Shown here: positions 54,598-63,495 of the stretch, piece by piece | How the letters are laid out: every line of letters starts with the position of its first letter | Position numbering within the stretch: position 1 is the first letter of the stretch | Source of the DNA: Haladaptatus sp. R4 | GTDB taxonomy: Archaea; Halobacteriota; Halobacteria; Halobacteriales; Haladaptataceae | Assembly (NCBI RefSeq): GCF_001625445.1 | Contig: NZ_LWHG01000029.1 | Coordinates: 186,001 to 250,000, forward strand | Reading direction: 5' to 3' | Length of the DNA: 64,000 nt | The notes under the pieces: generated by a model | Databases searched by the model: none | What the model saw: only the letters and a program-made list of their open reading frames with translations | What the model was told of the DNA's origin: nothing | Made by a program: the position numbers and the translations under genes

Positions 54598-55110
54598 ATA
54601 CCAAGCACCCCCGCGGCGACGAGTCCGAAGAGTACCGTCACCACGACGCCCACGGCGACCCGGGCGGCGACGATTCTCGTTTCGAAGAAGACGAGGCCGT
54701 ACGACACCCGACCCAACCCGATCGCACCGTAGCCGACGAGCATCGCCAGCACCGACGCGGTTCGTGCACCGTTGTCGGACGACGCTGCTGATGATGGGAT
54801 AGACCGCGTACGGGCCACCGGGAAGAACCCCACCGAGCACACCGGCGAGCAACACGCCGGTCGTCCCCGCCGACCCACCGACGAGTCCGCTGATGGCGCT
54901 CGCGGGGACGAGCGTCTCGATCGCACTGGCGAGCAACAGCGCCGCGAGGACGAGGGTTGCCAGTCCGACTAGCATCCGAGCGCCGCTCTCGAAACTCTCG
55001 CGGGCGGCGTCGGGACGGCGAACCGAGAGATACACGTAGAGGACGATCGTGCCCAGGATGACGATTCGCTGTCCGGGGCCGGAACCGATCAGGATATCGA
55101 CGATCGACAT
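54594..55110 (-). pseudogene. Membrane protein, permease-like paralogue, frameshifted
   Basis: Paralogue of the next gene: LLAGVLGGVLPGGPYAVYPI matches its GGPYATYPVI turn. At about 54780 one extra base (or loss of two) breaks the frame; the next frame continues SDNGARTASVLAMLVGYGAI, which aligns with ESGAETPAVLTMLLGYGLIS of the partner. It is the only frameshift in the window that reads as an insertion. Restored length is about 171 residues. Divergent from nothing obvious; AT-rich promoter upstream at 55111-55140. Confidence 0.68.
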
Positions 55111-55432
55111 GTGAAAACCAAGTCAGTGTATACATTATACCTGTCCATCTAGCGTACCGCGCGCCAAAACGAGGTCCGAGATCGAGTGCGAATCATCGGC
55201 CGCCGCGGCGGTCGACGATGCTGACGCCGCACCGAACGTCACGGACTGGGACGAGTTCGCGGCGGCGGACGAAGCGTTCGATTAGATGGCAAGCACGGTC
55301 GTCAGTGGACGACCTCGCGTCGAACCCGATCATTCGTATCGACTCGATGTGAGACGGGTGAGAAACCTCGACTTCCGGATCCAACGAGTTGGAGAGTTCG
55401 ACGCCAGAAAGATAAATGATATATCGCTATAC

Positions 55433-55585
55433 TCAATGCGTATCGGTCGTGGTGACGGTCCCTATCACTGCAATGGTGTACGTGTTGAAATCACCACTGT
55501 CGGTACCGAAGTCGCCGAGGCGGCCGGTCACACCCGATACCCCGGTCAACGTAGCGATACCACTCGCCGTGATGAGTTGCGCCAT
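55433..55585 (-). CDS. Possible small or truncated protein, 50 residues
   Basis: MAQLITASGIATLTGVSGVT and on to TVTTTDTH. The same frame is open further upstream with a hydrophobic stretch (CIVLLAVTVLM), so the true start may lie earlier with a non-ATG codon, or this may be the tail of a truncated membrane protein. It looks more protein-like than the other frames here, but evidence is thin. Confidence 0.28.
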   Translation of the reverse strand: MAQLITASGIATLTGVSGVTGRLGDFGTDSGDFNTYTIAVIGTVTTTDTH

Positions 55586-55901
55586 AAGTACCGTCACAGC
55601 CAGAAGAACGATGCACCACCCCCTTCCTACCGAGTGAAATCGTGGGTTCCACAGCGGTCATCGACCCCGCCGCTGGTACGCGATTCCCTCTCGACGTCCG
55701 TGAGTACATTCGTCCGGTTCATCGCTGCTTCCGTCGAATTTGCCATCGATGGGACGTTTGTCAGGCGAAAATCCGACCGAGATAGAAAACGGTCGCGTAC
55801 GGGGATGACTGAATCGAGCGTGGTCCGAAAATCGGCGGGTGGAACTCCAAACGATGGAGATGGCAACCCATTGACTACGGCCAATAAGGAAGAGACAACA
55901 A

Positions 55902-55921
55902 TTACAGGGTTATCGCTGTAA
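55902..55921. promoter_or_regulatory. Palindrome TTACA-N10-TGTAA
   Basis: TTACAGGGTTATCGCTGTAA. A partial echo (GTTATCGAAGGTAACACC against GTTATCGCTGTAACACC) follows near 55948. No clear gene is next to it, apart from the possible small frame at 55433-55585. Confidence 0.4.
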
Positions 55922-56555
55922 CACCAATTGCCGGTAAACACCATCCGTTATCGAAGGTAACACCCATTTATATTGTGTATTCTATGCAATATTACGTGGG
56001 GAGAGAGGTCATCAGCGTTGAAATTGTCACTCTATAAAACAGAATTCCGACACCCTACTAATGTCAATTGGTATAATATAGATGTGTTTCACGAATCTAG
56101 TTCCCCTCGGTCCGATAGATATCCGTATAGTAGAGCGTCTATCGAATATAGACTGATAACCCGAGAACGCCGAGGAGATGGGGAAACGGTTCTGCAACGA
56201 GATGTTTGAATCGGTTCTGCCCATGTATAACAATGGATGGGAATCCGTATCGGTCAAATAATATTGTATTCTATATGAATTTCCAATGGTTGGTACCTCC
56301 CCGAAATCGCGAAGTCACATGAGTAACAGGAACGGACGAAGACCAGACGGATCTGTTTCCCCACGAACGAAAGAAGGACAAACGAGGTGTGCCGAGGTCA
56401 GTTCGGACGTGAACCGCGGTGTTCCCGCGACCGTTTTACAGTCAATTCATCGGAAAACAGGGTTCTCTGTTCGTACCGAACAGTTCCGAGGAGGGCTGTC
56501 GCCGTGGAATTAGAGCGTTCGAAAAAGGAAGTCGAACACGCTGGTTCTGCTGGAA

Positions 56556-57533
56556 TCAGCGGATTTCGACGTTGTGCCATCGGCCCGTTTCGTGGCGTCC
56601 GACGGTAGTTGCGGCCTCGCGGACGCGACTCACGCGTTCGTCCGTCGGCGGGTGGCTCGCGAACGCTCGTTCGAGTGGCGTCTGCTCCGTCCGCCTGTTG
56701 CGGTCCGGGAACACCCACGAAAACAACCCCCAACCGGGCTCGCTCGCACGTTGGAGCTTTTCGAGTGCACGGGCAAACGCCAGCGGGTCGTCGAGTACCG
56801 CCACGGCCCGCCGGTCGGCGGCGTACTCCCGCCGTCGGGAGTACGCTTGGAGCGTCAGCGTCGGAGCGGCGAACAGCCCCATCACGATTCCAGCCAGTCC
56901 ACGTCGTAGGCTGCTACCGACGCTGGATGGACCTCGCACCGGCCGACCCATGATCAGCGACAGCCCCCAGCAACTCACGGAGACGAGCACCACGAACGGG
57001 AGGACTACAACGAGAGCGAGGCTCGCCATCGTCCGTAGGAGACTCATGGCCAGCGTTTGGAGGAGGCTATCGTGACCCTCTAGATGGGCGAGTTCGTGAG
57101 CGAGGACGCCTTCGAGTTCCGCGGGCGTCAGTAACCGGACGAGCGAGTGGTCGATCACGAGCGTCCGCCGTCCGAGGGCGAACGCGTTCGGGTGGCCGAG
57201 TCGGGCAATGTAGACGTCCGGTCGGTCGATACGCATCCGCCGAACCAATCTGTCGATGCTCGCGTCGATTCCCGGAGGGCGGGCCGCGGCGAGCGGAACC
57301 GCGTCGAGACGCGGAAGGAGACGCTTGGCGCTCGTTCGATAGTTCACGTAGCTGAAAACGAGCACTCCCACGCCCGTAGCGAGAAGCAGGAACGGGAGAT
57401 CGGTACTGGTGAGGAGGGCACCGACGAGTCGGGTCCCGAAGAGGAGGCCGACGCCAGCGAGAGCGAGCAGCCACGCTCCAACCAGAATCGCAAGCCCGCG
57501 CGGCCGACGGAATGTTGCTGACATAACTTTCAT
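56556..57533 (-). CDS. htpX: M48 family metalloprotease, HtpX-like
   Basis: A 325-residue membrane protease. Two N-terminal membrane segments (about 14-32 and 40-58) precede the zinc motif HELAH in LAHELAHLEGHD at about 145-156; two more segments follow, and the third ligand is Glu in YSRRREYAADRRA. HtpX enzymes degrade damaged membrane proteins under stress. The start is 57533 or 57524, both just before MSATFRR; the earlier open frame to 57704 overlaps the permease gene. It follows that permease by 73 bp on the same strand. Confidence 0.85.
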   Translation of the reverse strand: MKVMSATFRRPRGLAILVGAWLLALAGVGLLFGTRLVGALLTSTDLPFLLLATGVGVLVFSYVNYRTSAKRLLPRLDAVPLAAARPPGIDASIDRLVRRMRIDRPDVYIARLGHPNAFALGRRTLVIDHSLVRLLTPAELEGVLAHELAHLEGHDSLLQTLAMSLLRTMASLALVVVLPFVVLVSVSCWGLSLIMGRPVRGPSSVGSSLRRGLAGIVMGLFAAPTLTLQAYSRRREYAADRRAVAVLDDPLAFARALEKLQRASEPGWGLFSWVFPDRNRRTEQTPLERAFASHPPTDERVSRVREAATTVGRHETGRWHNVEIR

Positions 57534-57606
57534 AGGGATCGTATACAGAAAACGGTTACCGAAGATCGAAGACGGTCGTCGAAACCCGTCTTCGAGGCGG
57601 AGCGTT

Positions 57607-59022
57607 TCAGTTCTCGAACGACTCGAACGCGTCTTTCGCGTCTTCCATCGTGACGTCCTCCGAAGAGCCACTCGAAAAGTGGTAGAAAAGCACTCCAAGT
57701 ACACACCACGCGAAGACGATCAGCCACTCGAACGGCCAGGCGAGAGCGGACGGGGCACCGGGCAGATACAGGCCGACGAAGAACGCGGTTAGCACGAGGC
57801 CGAGAACGCCGATAGCGTACCCGCCGGGAAGTTTGAACGGACGCTCCAATTTCGGTTCGCGGTATCGCAGCACGAGGAACGAGATAACGACGAAGAACCA
57901 CGCAAGAACGATGCCGAAACTGCCCGCATCGACGATCCAGACGAGCATCTGCTCACCGAACAGCGGTGCGAGCACCGAGATACCTCCGATGAGAGCGATG
58001 GCGGCCGATGGCGTGCCGTGCTGTGGGTGAAGGGTCGCAAGCCGACTCGGTAACATGTCGGCTTCGGCGAGCGCGTACATGGCGCGACTGCCGCCGATGA
58101 TGAACGAGTTCCAACTCGTGAGTATCCCGGCAATCCCCGCGAGCGCCATTATTCGACCGATAACCGTACTGTTGAACAGCGAGGTCAGCGCGGCGGCCGC
58201 GGGCAACGAACTGTCCACGAGCGTGGAACCGGAAAGCGATTGCCCGGAGGCCCAGATGACCGCGATGTAAAACACCGCGGCCATCACGACCGAGAGGACG
58301 ATCAGACGGCCGAGGGACCGATATGAAACGTCGGCTTCACCGGCGGCTTGCGGAATCACGTCGAATCCAACGAACATGAACGGCGTCATGACGACGACCG
58401 TGAACAGCCCCGACCATCCCGCATCGGTGAACGACGGCGTCGCAGTCGAGTGTCCGTTGAAAATCGCACCGATAACGAGGGTGACCCCTGCGAGGCCGAT
58501 GATGAGCGTGAGGATGGTTTGGAACTGCGCCGCGGGACGGACGCCACGGTAGTTGAGCATCGTCATCACGACAGCGCCGATTCCGCCCGTCAGAACCCAC
58601 GTCGCGTAGACGGGTTCCCCGGCGATCGTCCACAGGTGGAGAACGTTGAAGCCCGGGACGAGATAGGCGAGCGCGGACGGCAGCGCGACCGCTTCGAAGA
58701 TGACGACGCTGACGTACCCGAGGATGATCGCCCACGTACAGACGAACGACCCGGCAGGCCCGAGCGCTCGTAAACTGTAGACGTGTTCGCCACCGACGAA
58801 GGGCATCGCCGACGCCAATTCGCCGTAGATCAGGCCGACGGTCGTCACCATTACGCTCCCGATGGCGAACGCGAGAATCGCCCCGGTCGTTCCCCCCTCG
58901 TCGATCCAGTATCCCGTCTGAATGATCCACCCCCAACCGATCATCGCACCGAACGCGAGGACGAAGATATCGACTTTCGACAGGACACGTGTTAACTCAT
59001 CACCAGTGTGATCTGCTCCCAT
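57607..59022 (-). CDS. APC-family amino acid/amine permease
   Basis: A 471-residue permease with about 12 membrane segments. The first is LAFGAMIGWGWIIQTGYW, with the GAMIGWGW signature of the APC superfamily, and a conserved FVGFDVIPQAAGE lies mid-protein. Members take up amino acids or amines by ion symport. A short acidic C-terminus ends the protein. It diverges from oxalate decarboxylase with 393 bp between. Confidence 0.9.
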   Translation of the reverse strand: MGADHTGDELTRVLSKVDIFVLAFGAMIGWGWIIQTGYWIDEGGTTGAILAFAIGSVMVTTVGLIYGELASAMPFVGGEHVYSLRALGPAGSFVCTWAIILGYVSVVIFEAVALPSALAYLVPGFNVLHLWTIAGEPVYATWVLTGGIGAVVMTMLNYRGVRPAAQFQTILTLIIGLAGVTLVIGAIFNGHSTATPSFTDAGWSGLFTVVVMTPFMFVGFDVIPQAAGEADVSYRSLGRLIVLSVVMAAVFYIAVIWASGQSLSGSTLVDSSLPAAAALTSLFNSTVIGRIMALAGIAGILTSWNSFIIGGSRAMYALAEADMLPSRLATLHPQHGTPSAAIALIGGISVLAPLFGEQMLVWIVDAGSFGIVLAWFFVVISFLVLRYREPKLERPFKLPGGYAIGVLGLVLTAFFVGLYLPGAPSALAWPFEWLIVFAWCVLGVLFYHFSSGSSEDVTMEDAKDAFESFEN

Positions 59023-59415
59023 GGTAGCTTTGGTTCCACCGCGTAGGTAAATAATTTATCCAGCATCGAATACACATTACGGACGTGCTATTTTCGAATC
59101 GCACGAACGACGTCGGCACAAATCGTGCGATTCGGTCGCCAAACGACGACGTCCGAACGTGGTTTCGAGAGGGTTCCCCGCAACTCGGATGGGGGGACGT
59201 GGGGACATCGGCTACCCGGCAAGAACGGTACAGCGGCACGTTCAAGTCGCTATCCGGCGTATAGTGGATGGGCGTGATAGTCGGTCAGGTGGGGGAGATA
59301 CGATCGAATCGGACATCGGTCGATTTCGTCGTGGGCACCGTTTTCTTGGTCGCACGTCTTCGGCCGGTCTCCCGCGTACGTACGTCGAGACGCCCGATAC
59401 AACGGAGACCGAAAC
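59023..59415. other. Divergent promoter region of permease and oxalate decarboxylase
   Basis: AT-rich near 59040-59090, next to the permease start. The rest is of normal composition. No clear palindrome of the families described elsewhere. Confidence 0.4.
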
Positions 59416-60579
59416 ATGCCAGACGAGACCAAGAGAGCCACCGACGGAGAACCGCAACCGATTCAAGCCGACCGAGGTGCCTCCATCCTCGGTCCACGGA
59501 ACGTCCCGCTTGAGCGGGAAAATCCGGACCTGTTGGCCTCGCCCGACACCGATGCCGGGACGATTCCCAACCTCAAGTTCCCGTTCGCGGAGGCGCGAAA
59601 CCGACTGACGACGGGTGGCTGGGCGCGCGAAGTGACCAAGCGCGAACTGCCGGTCGCGACCGACCTCGCCGGGGTAAATATGCGTCTCAAACCGGGCGGG
59701 ATTCGCGAACTCCACTGGCACACGGAGGCCGAGTGGGCGTACATGCTCGCCGGTCGTGCGCGGGTCACTGCCGTCGATGCGGACGGCCACAACTTCATCG
59801 ACGACGTCGGCGAAGGTGACCTGTGGAACTTTCCGGCGGGCATCCCGCACTCGATTCAGGGATTGGAGGAGGGCTGTGAGTTCCTGTTAGTGTTCGACGA
59901 CGGGGATTTCTCGGAGAACGAGACGTTCCTCATCACGGATTGGTTCGAACACACGCCGCGTGACGTGCTCGCCAAGAACTTCGGCGTCCCCGAGGAAGCC
60001 TTCGACGACTTGCCGCACGACATCGACCACACGCGGTACGTCTTCGACGGGGAAGTCCCCCCGCCGTTGGACGAGGACGCGGTCGATTCACCGGAGGGGA
60101 CGGTTCCGGAGAGCTACACGTACCGCTTGCTAGACCAAGAACCGAAGGAGGTGGAAGGGGGGCAGGTTCGCATCGTGGACTCGTCCGATTTCCCCGCAGC
60201 GACCACCATCGCGGCGGCGCTCGTCGAAATCGAACCGGGAGCGATGCGTGAACTGCACTGGCACCCCAACGCCGACGAGTGGCAGTACTACATCGGTGGG
60301 AAGGGGCGGATGACCGTCTTCGCGTCGAGCGGGATGGCACGGACCTTCGATTACCAAGCAGGGGACGTCGGCTACGTCCCCTTCGCGATGGGCCACTACG
60401 TCGAGAACACCGGAGACGAAACGTTGCGGTTCCTCGAAATGTTCCGCAGCGACCACTTCGCCGACGTGTCGCTCAATCAGTGGATGGCCCTGACGCCTCC
60501 CGAGTTGGTGCAGGCGCACTTGAACATCGACGAGGAGACGATAGCCGCGCTGCGGAAGGACAAACCCGTCATCGTCTGA
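59416..60579 (+). CDS. oxdC: Oxalate decarboxylase, bicupin
   Basis: A 387-residue bicupin, the same length as bacterial OxdC. The two Mn sites are H100-x-H102 and E106 ([10 protein letters not shown]) and H281-x-H283 and E288 ([11 protein letters not shown]). The lid loop that decides decarboxylase against oxidase reads S166-E-N-E-T170; the catalytic Glu (E167) is present, so decarboxylation of oxalate to formate and CO2 is expected. Blocks such as [12 protein letters not shown] and [10 protein letters not shown] match the family closely. No signal peptide. Two family III CoA-transferases in the window, a family that includes formyl-CoA:oxalate transferase, may be related in function. Confidence 0.92.
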   Translation: MPDETKRATDGEPQPIQADRGASILGPRNVPLERENPDLLASPDTDAGTIPNLKFPFAEARNRLTTGGWAREVTKRELPVATDLAGVNMRLKPGGIRELHWHTEAEWAYMLAGRARVTAVDADGHNFIDDVGEGDLWNFPAGIPHSIQGLEEGCEFLLVFDDGDFSENETFLITDWFEHTPRDVLAKNFGVPEEAFDDLPHDIDHTRYVFDGEVPPPLDEDAVDSPEGTVPESYTYRLLDQEPKEVEGGQVRIVDSSDFPAATTIAAALVEIEPGAMRELHWHPNADEWQYYIGGKGRMTVFASSGMARTFDYQAGDVGYVPFAMGHYVENTGDETLRFLEMFRSDHFADVSLNQWMALTPPELVQAHLNIDEETIAALRKDKPVIV

Positions 60580-60735
60580 CCGGACTGGGCATCGTCCGAC
60601 CGCACCGGGAATCGTCAGACCGCACTGGGTCCTCTCTCGTATGGGGACCCCCGGAGAACGGTTCTCGAACATATTTTACTCCGCTCCAATCCGAAGGATA
60701 AGTGTATACCACGTTTCGACCATGGACGAATCGCG

Positions 60736-62322
60736 ATGAACGATGACACACGACACGGGAGGAGCACACGACACGACGACACGGAAGACCGGTCGGCGAC
60801 CCGGAGTACACGACGCGGGTTCTTGGGAGCAGTGGGACTCGGAAGCGCCGCACTCCGTCCCACATCACGCCGTGAGGGACGTGGTTGGGATCCCAACCAC
60901 GGGGGCAAAAAACCGTGGGCACCGCGCGACCACGATCACAGCGGGCAAAACGGATCGACGAGCCATCTCGGACGGGCGTCGCCAGTGGGATCGATCACGG
61001 TGGACGAACTCACCGCAACACAACGTTCGAACACCGTGGTCGTGTCGGCGCTTCCCTCCGTCTCCGGGAGCGGTACCCCCGACGACCCGTACGTTTCCCC
61101 CTCGGGGACCGGTGGAATGCGGGAAGCCTTCGAACGCTTGAACGAAATCGAGGGCGGCGTCATCTACTACCCGAGCGGGTATTACGGGACGGGAACGACC
61201 GCGTGGGAGATCGACCTCGCCCAATACGACGATCTACGGAACAACTGGGCGATCCACGGCGACGGCTTGGAATCCTCGCGGATCAGGTGCGGTTCCGACG
61301 ACGGAAACGGAATCCGAATCCACGATTCGACAGGAACGGCCATGTTCTACGTCGAAATCGTCGGCGTCCGATTCGAGGGGGATTGTGCCGGATTTTCCTT
61401 CGTCTGGGGGTCCGACGATTTGGGTGACGCGTACAACAGTTGCTGGTCGCGGTTCTCGACGTCCAACAGCAACCCGGACGGGACGGGGGCGTGTCAGTTG
61501 AACTTCGTCCTGAACACCTACCATTACGGCGTCCACAACGCGGCAGGGGGCGTCGGAGTTGAACTACGCCGCGTCCAATTCTCCGGCATCGAAGGAAGCG
61601 TCAGTTCCGGCGAGAACGCCGGTGACACCGCGTTGCGGATTCGGGAGTACTCGTTCGCGAATCACTTCCGCTACTTGGACGTCGAAGCGACGTACGACGG
61701 GATCCACATCGCGGACTCGCGGGCGATATACAACGTCTTCCAGAACGCCTACTTCGCCAACGTTCGCGGGACGGCGGTGATTCAGGACATCGACGAGGAC
61801 GGCCCCCGATTTCCCGCCTCGGCCGAACAGGGGACGTACTTCCACAACCCGTTCATCGCGGGAGCCGTCGAGAACATCGTCGAACACGGCGGCGGAACCC
61901 TGTACGTGGACGGATCGACGAGGAAGTGGCCCGCCGCCACACAGCAGACCTTCGAAGGGGAGCGATACAGGGGGAGTTACCGCGACGCGTCGTACTTCGA
62001 ATTCGAACCACGCTCCGCCGCCCCCGAACACCGACTCGGCCGCGTCGCGCTCGCCGACGGCCGCTCGTGGGACCCCGATTCCGATGGACAACCGGAACTC
62101 GTCGTCTCGAACGGGACGGAATGGATCGAACTGACGACCGCTCGCCGACGACGCCGTAGAAGCGGCGCTCGTTTTCACGCCTCCGAATCCACCGACCGCG
62201 TCGTTTCCGAGATGGGTTCTGGCTCGGAATCGATGTGGAAGGCTTCCTCGCCGAGTCCTGCGGACTTGAGCGTGGTTCCGTCGTCCGCGAAGAGGTGGAG
62301 GTCGGTTTCCTCGAAGACGTAG
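60736..62322 (+). CDS. Exported right-handed beta-helix protein (pectate-lyase-like)
   Basis: A 528-residue open frame. A Tat signal (RR at 26-27, STRRGFLGAVGLGSAAL) is followed by a parallel beta-helix of the pectate-lyase/tail-spike type (GGVIYYPSGYYGTGTTAW, WAIHGDGLESSRIRCGSDDG). Such proteins bind or split polysaccharides. The last 50 codons overlap the convergent MalK-type gene by 148 bp and turn basic and unstructured after WIELTTARRRRRR. A one-base loss near 62150 would end the protein at 62159 with no overlap. The N-terminal 480 residues are well supported. Confidence 0.78.
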   Translation: MNDDTRHGRSTRHDDTEDRSATRSTRRGFLGAVGLGSAALRPTSRREGRGWDPNHGGKKPWAPRDHDHSGQNGSTSHLGRASPVGSITVDELTATQRSNTVVVSALPSVSGSGTPDDPYVSPSGTGGMREAFERLNEIEGGVIYYPSGYYGTGTTAWEIDLAQYDDLRNNWAIHGDGLESSRIRCGSDDGNGIRIHDSTGTAMFYVEIVGVRFEGDCAGFSFVWGSDDLGDAYNSCWSRFSTSNSNPDGTGACQLNFVLNTYHYGVHNAAGGVGVELRRVQFSGIEGSVSSGENAGDTALRIREYSFANHFRYLDVEATYDGIHIADSRAIYNVFQNAYFANVRGTAVIQDIDEDGPRFPASAEQGTYFHNPFIAGAVENIVEHGGGTLYVDGSTRKWPAATQQTFEGERYRGSYRDASYFEFEPRSAAPEHRLGRVALADGRSWDPDSDGQPELVVSNGTEWIELTTARRRRRRSGARFHASESTDRVVSEMGSGSESMWKASSPSPADLSVVPSSAKRWRSVSSKT

Positions 62323-63386
62323 GAGATGGACTCACCCTCCGTGGCTTCCACGTCGTCATCGACGCGGGCGGTCCACGAGTCGGAGGCGACGAGGAGGTGG
62401 AGGAAATCGTCGCTCCCCATCGGTTCGACGACGTCGAGCATCGCGGTCTGACGACAGTCGTTCGCCGTCCCGTCGTCCGTCACCGAGATGTCCTCCGGTC
62501 GGACGCCCATCGTCAGTCGCTGGCCCACCGTCAACTCACATTGCCGGACCGTCGTCTCGTCGATCGGATAGGCGAACGGAGCGTCGGCGTCGTCGGCCGT
62601 CAAAACGTACCGGCCGTCCGTCTCGTCCAGTTCGACTTCGAGGAAGTTCATCGACGGTTCGCCGAGGAAGCCTGCGACGAACCGGTTCACGGGATGGTGA
62701 TAGACGTACTCCGGCGTGCCGATCTGTTGAAGCTCTCCGTTGTTCAACACGGCGATACGGTCGGACATCGTCATCGCTTCCGTCTGGTCGTGGGTGACGT
62801 AGATCGTCGTCACACCGAGTTTCCGGTGAAGCCGCTGGATCTCGGTCCGCATCTGTGCCCGAAGCTTCGCGTCGAGGTTCGACAACGGTTCGTCCATCAG
62901 GAACACCTCCGGATCGCGGACGATGGCGCGACCGAGTGCGATCCGTTGTTTCTGCCCTCCCGAGACCTGTGCCGGTTTTTTGTCGAGGATGTCCTCGATG
63001 TCCATGATGGATGCCGCATCGTCGACGCGTTTCGACCGTTCGTCGTCCGACAGGTCGGTCGTCATCTTCAACCCGAAACTCATGTTTTCAGCGGCGGTCA
63101 TGTGCGGATAGAGCGCGAAGTCCTGGAACACCATCGCCATATCCCGTTGCTGTGGCGAGTCGTCCGTGATATCCGTTTCGTCGAGACGTATCGCACCGGT
63201 CGTCGGTGTTTCGAGACCCGCGATGCAGCGGAGCGTCGTCGATTTCCCGCACCCGCTCGGTCCGAGAAGGACGAGGAACTCCCCCTCTTCGACGGTGATA
63301 TCCAACGTATCGACCGCGACGACTTCGCCTGTACTGTCCGCCGTAGTGAACGACTTGACCAATCGATCGATCCGAAGCGTACCCAT
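62175..63386 (-). CDS. Sugar ABC transporter ATP-binding protein, MalK/UgpC/MsmX type
   Basis: A 403-residue ABC ATPase. Walker A is LGPSGCGKST, the signature SGGQKQRIALGRAI and Walker B VFLMDEPLSNLDAKLR; the C-terminal 120 residues are the TOBE/regulatory domain (MGVRPEDISV). MalK-type ATPases power sugar, polyol or glycerol phosphate importers. The start at 63386 (MGTLRIDRL) is chosen over 63452. It lies 109 bp downstream of a partial gene on the same strand; the permeases and binding protein are probably outside the window. Confidence 0.92.
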   Translation of the reverse strand: MGTLRIDRLVKSFTTADSTGEVVAVDTLDITVEEGEFLVLLGPSGCGKSTTLRCIAGLETPTTGAIRLDETDITDDSPQQRDMAMVFQDFALYPHMTAAENMSFGLKMTTDLSDDERSKRVDDAASIMDIEDILDKKPAQVSGGQKQRIALGRAIVRDPEVFLMDEPLSNLDAKLRAQMRTEIQRLHRKLGVTTIYVTHDQTEAMTMSDRIAVLNNGELQQIGTPEYVYHHPVNRFVAGFLGEPSMNFLEVELDETDGRYVLTADDADAPFAYPIDETTVRQCELTVGQRLTMGVRPEDISVTDDGTANDCRQTAMLDVVEPMGSDDFLHLLVASDSWTARVDDDVEATEGESISYVFEETDLHLFADDGTTLKSAGLGEEAFHIDSEPEPISETTRSVDSEA

Positions 63387-63495
63387 ACTAATTCTGTAGT
63401 CTGTGAAGGGATACCAAAACGATTGGCCTCGAAGTGGCCCGGAGACGAACATTTTCGAAAATATTCAAACGACGACCGGGAACGGTCGATTCCGC

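Larger units (their letters stand above)
55111..56555. other. Gene-poor, AT-richer interval
   Basis: 1.4 kb with a clear fall in G+C, above all 55920-56280. The left end has a short acidic open frame that stops at 55285 (end TDWDEFAAADEAFD), which may be the tail of a lost gene. A possible small hydrophobic frame lies at 55433-55585 (minus) and a TTACA palindrome at 55902. No transposase was found. Confidence 0.4.

Noticed and set aside
55286-55921. 211-residue open frame on the plus strand
   Set aside because: Low-complexity polar translation without any domain; the other strand looks more protein-like in part.
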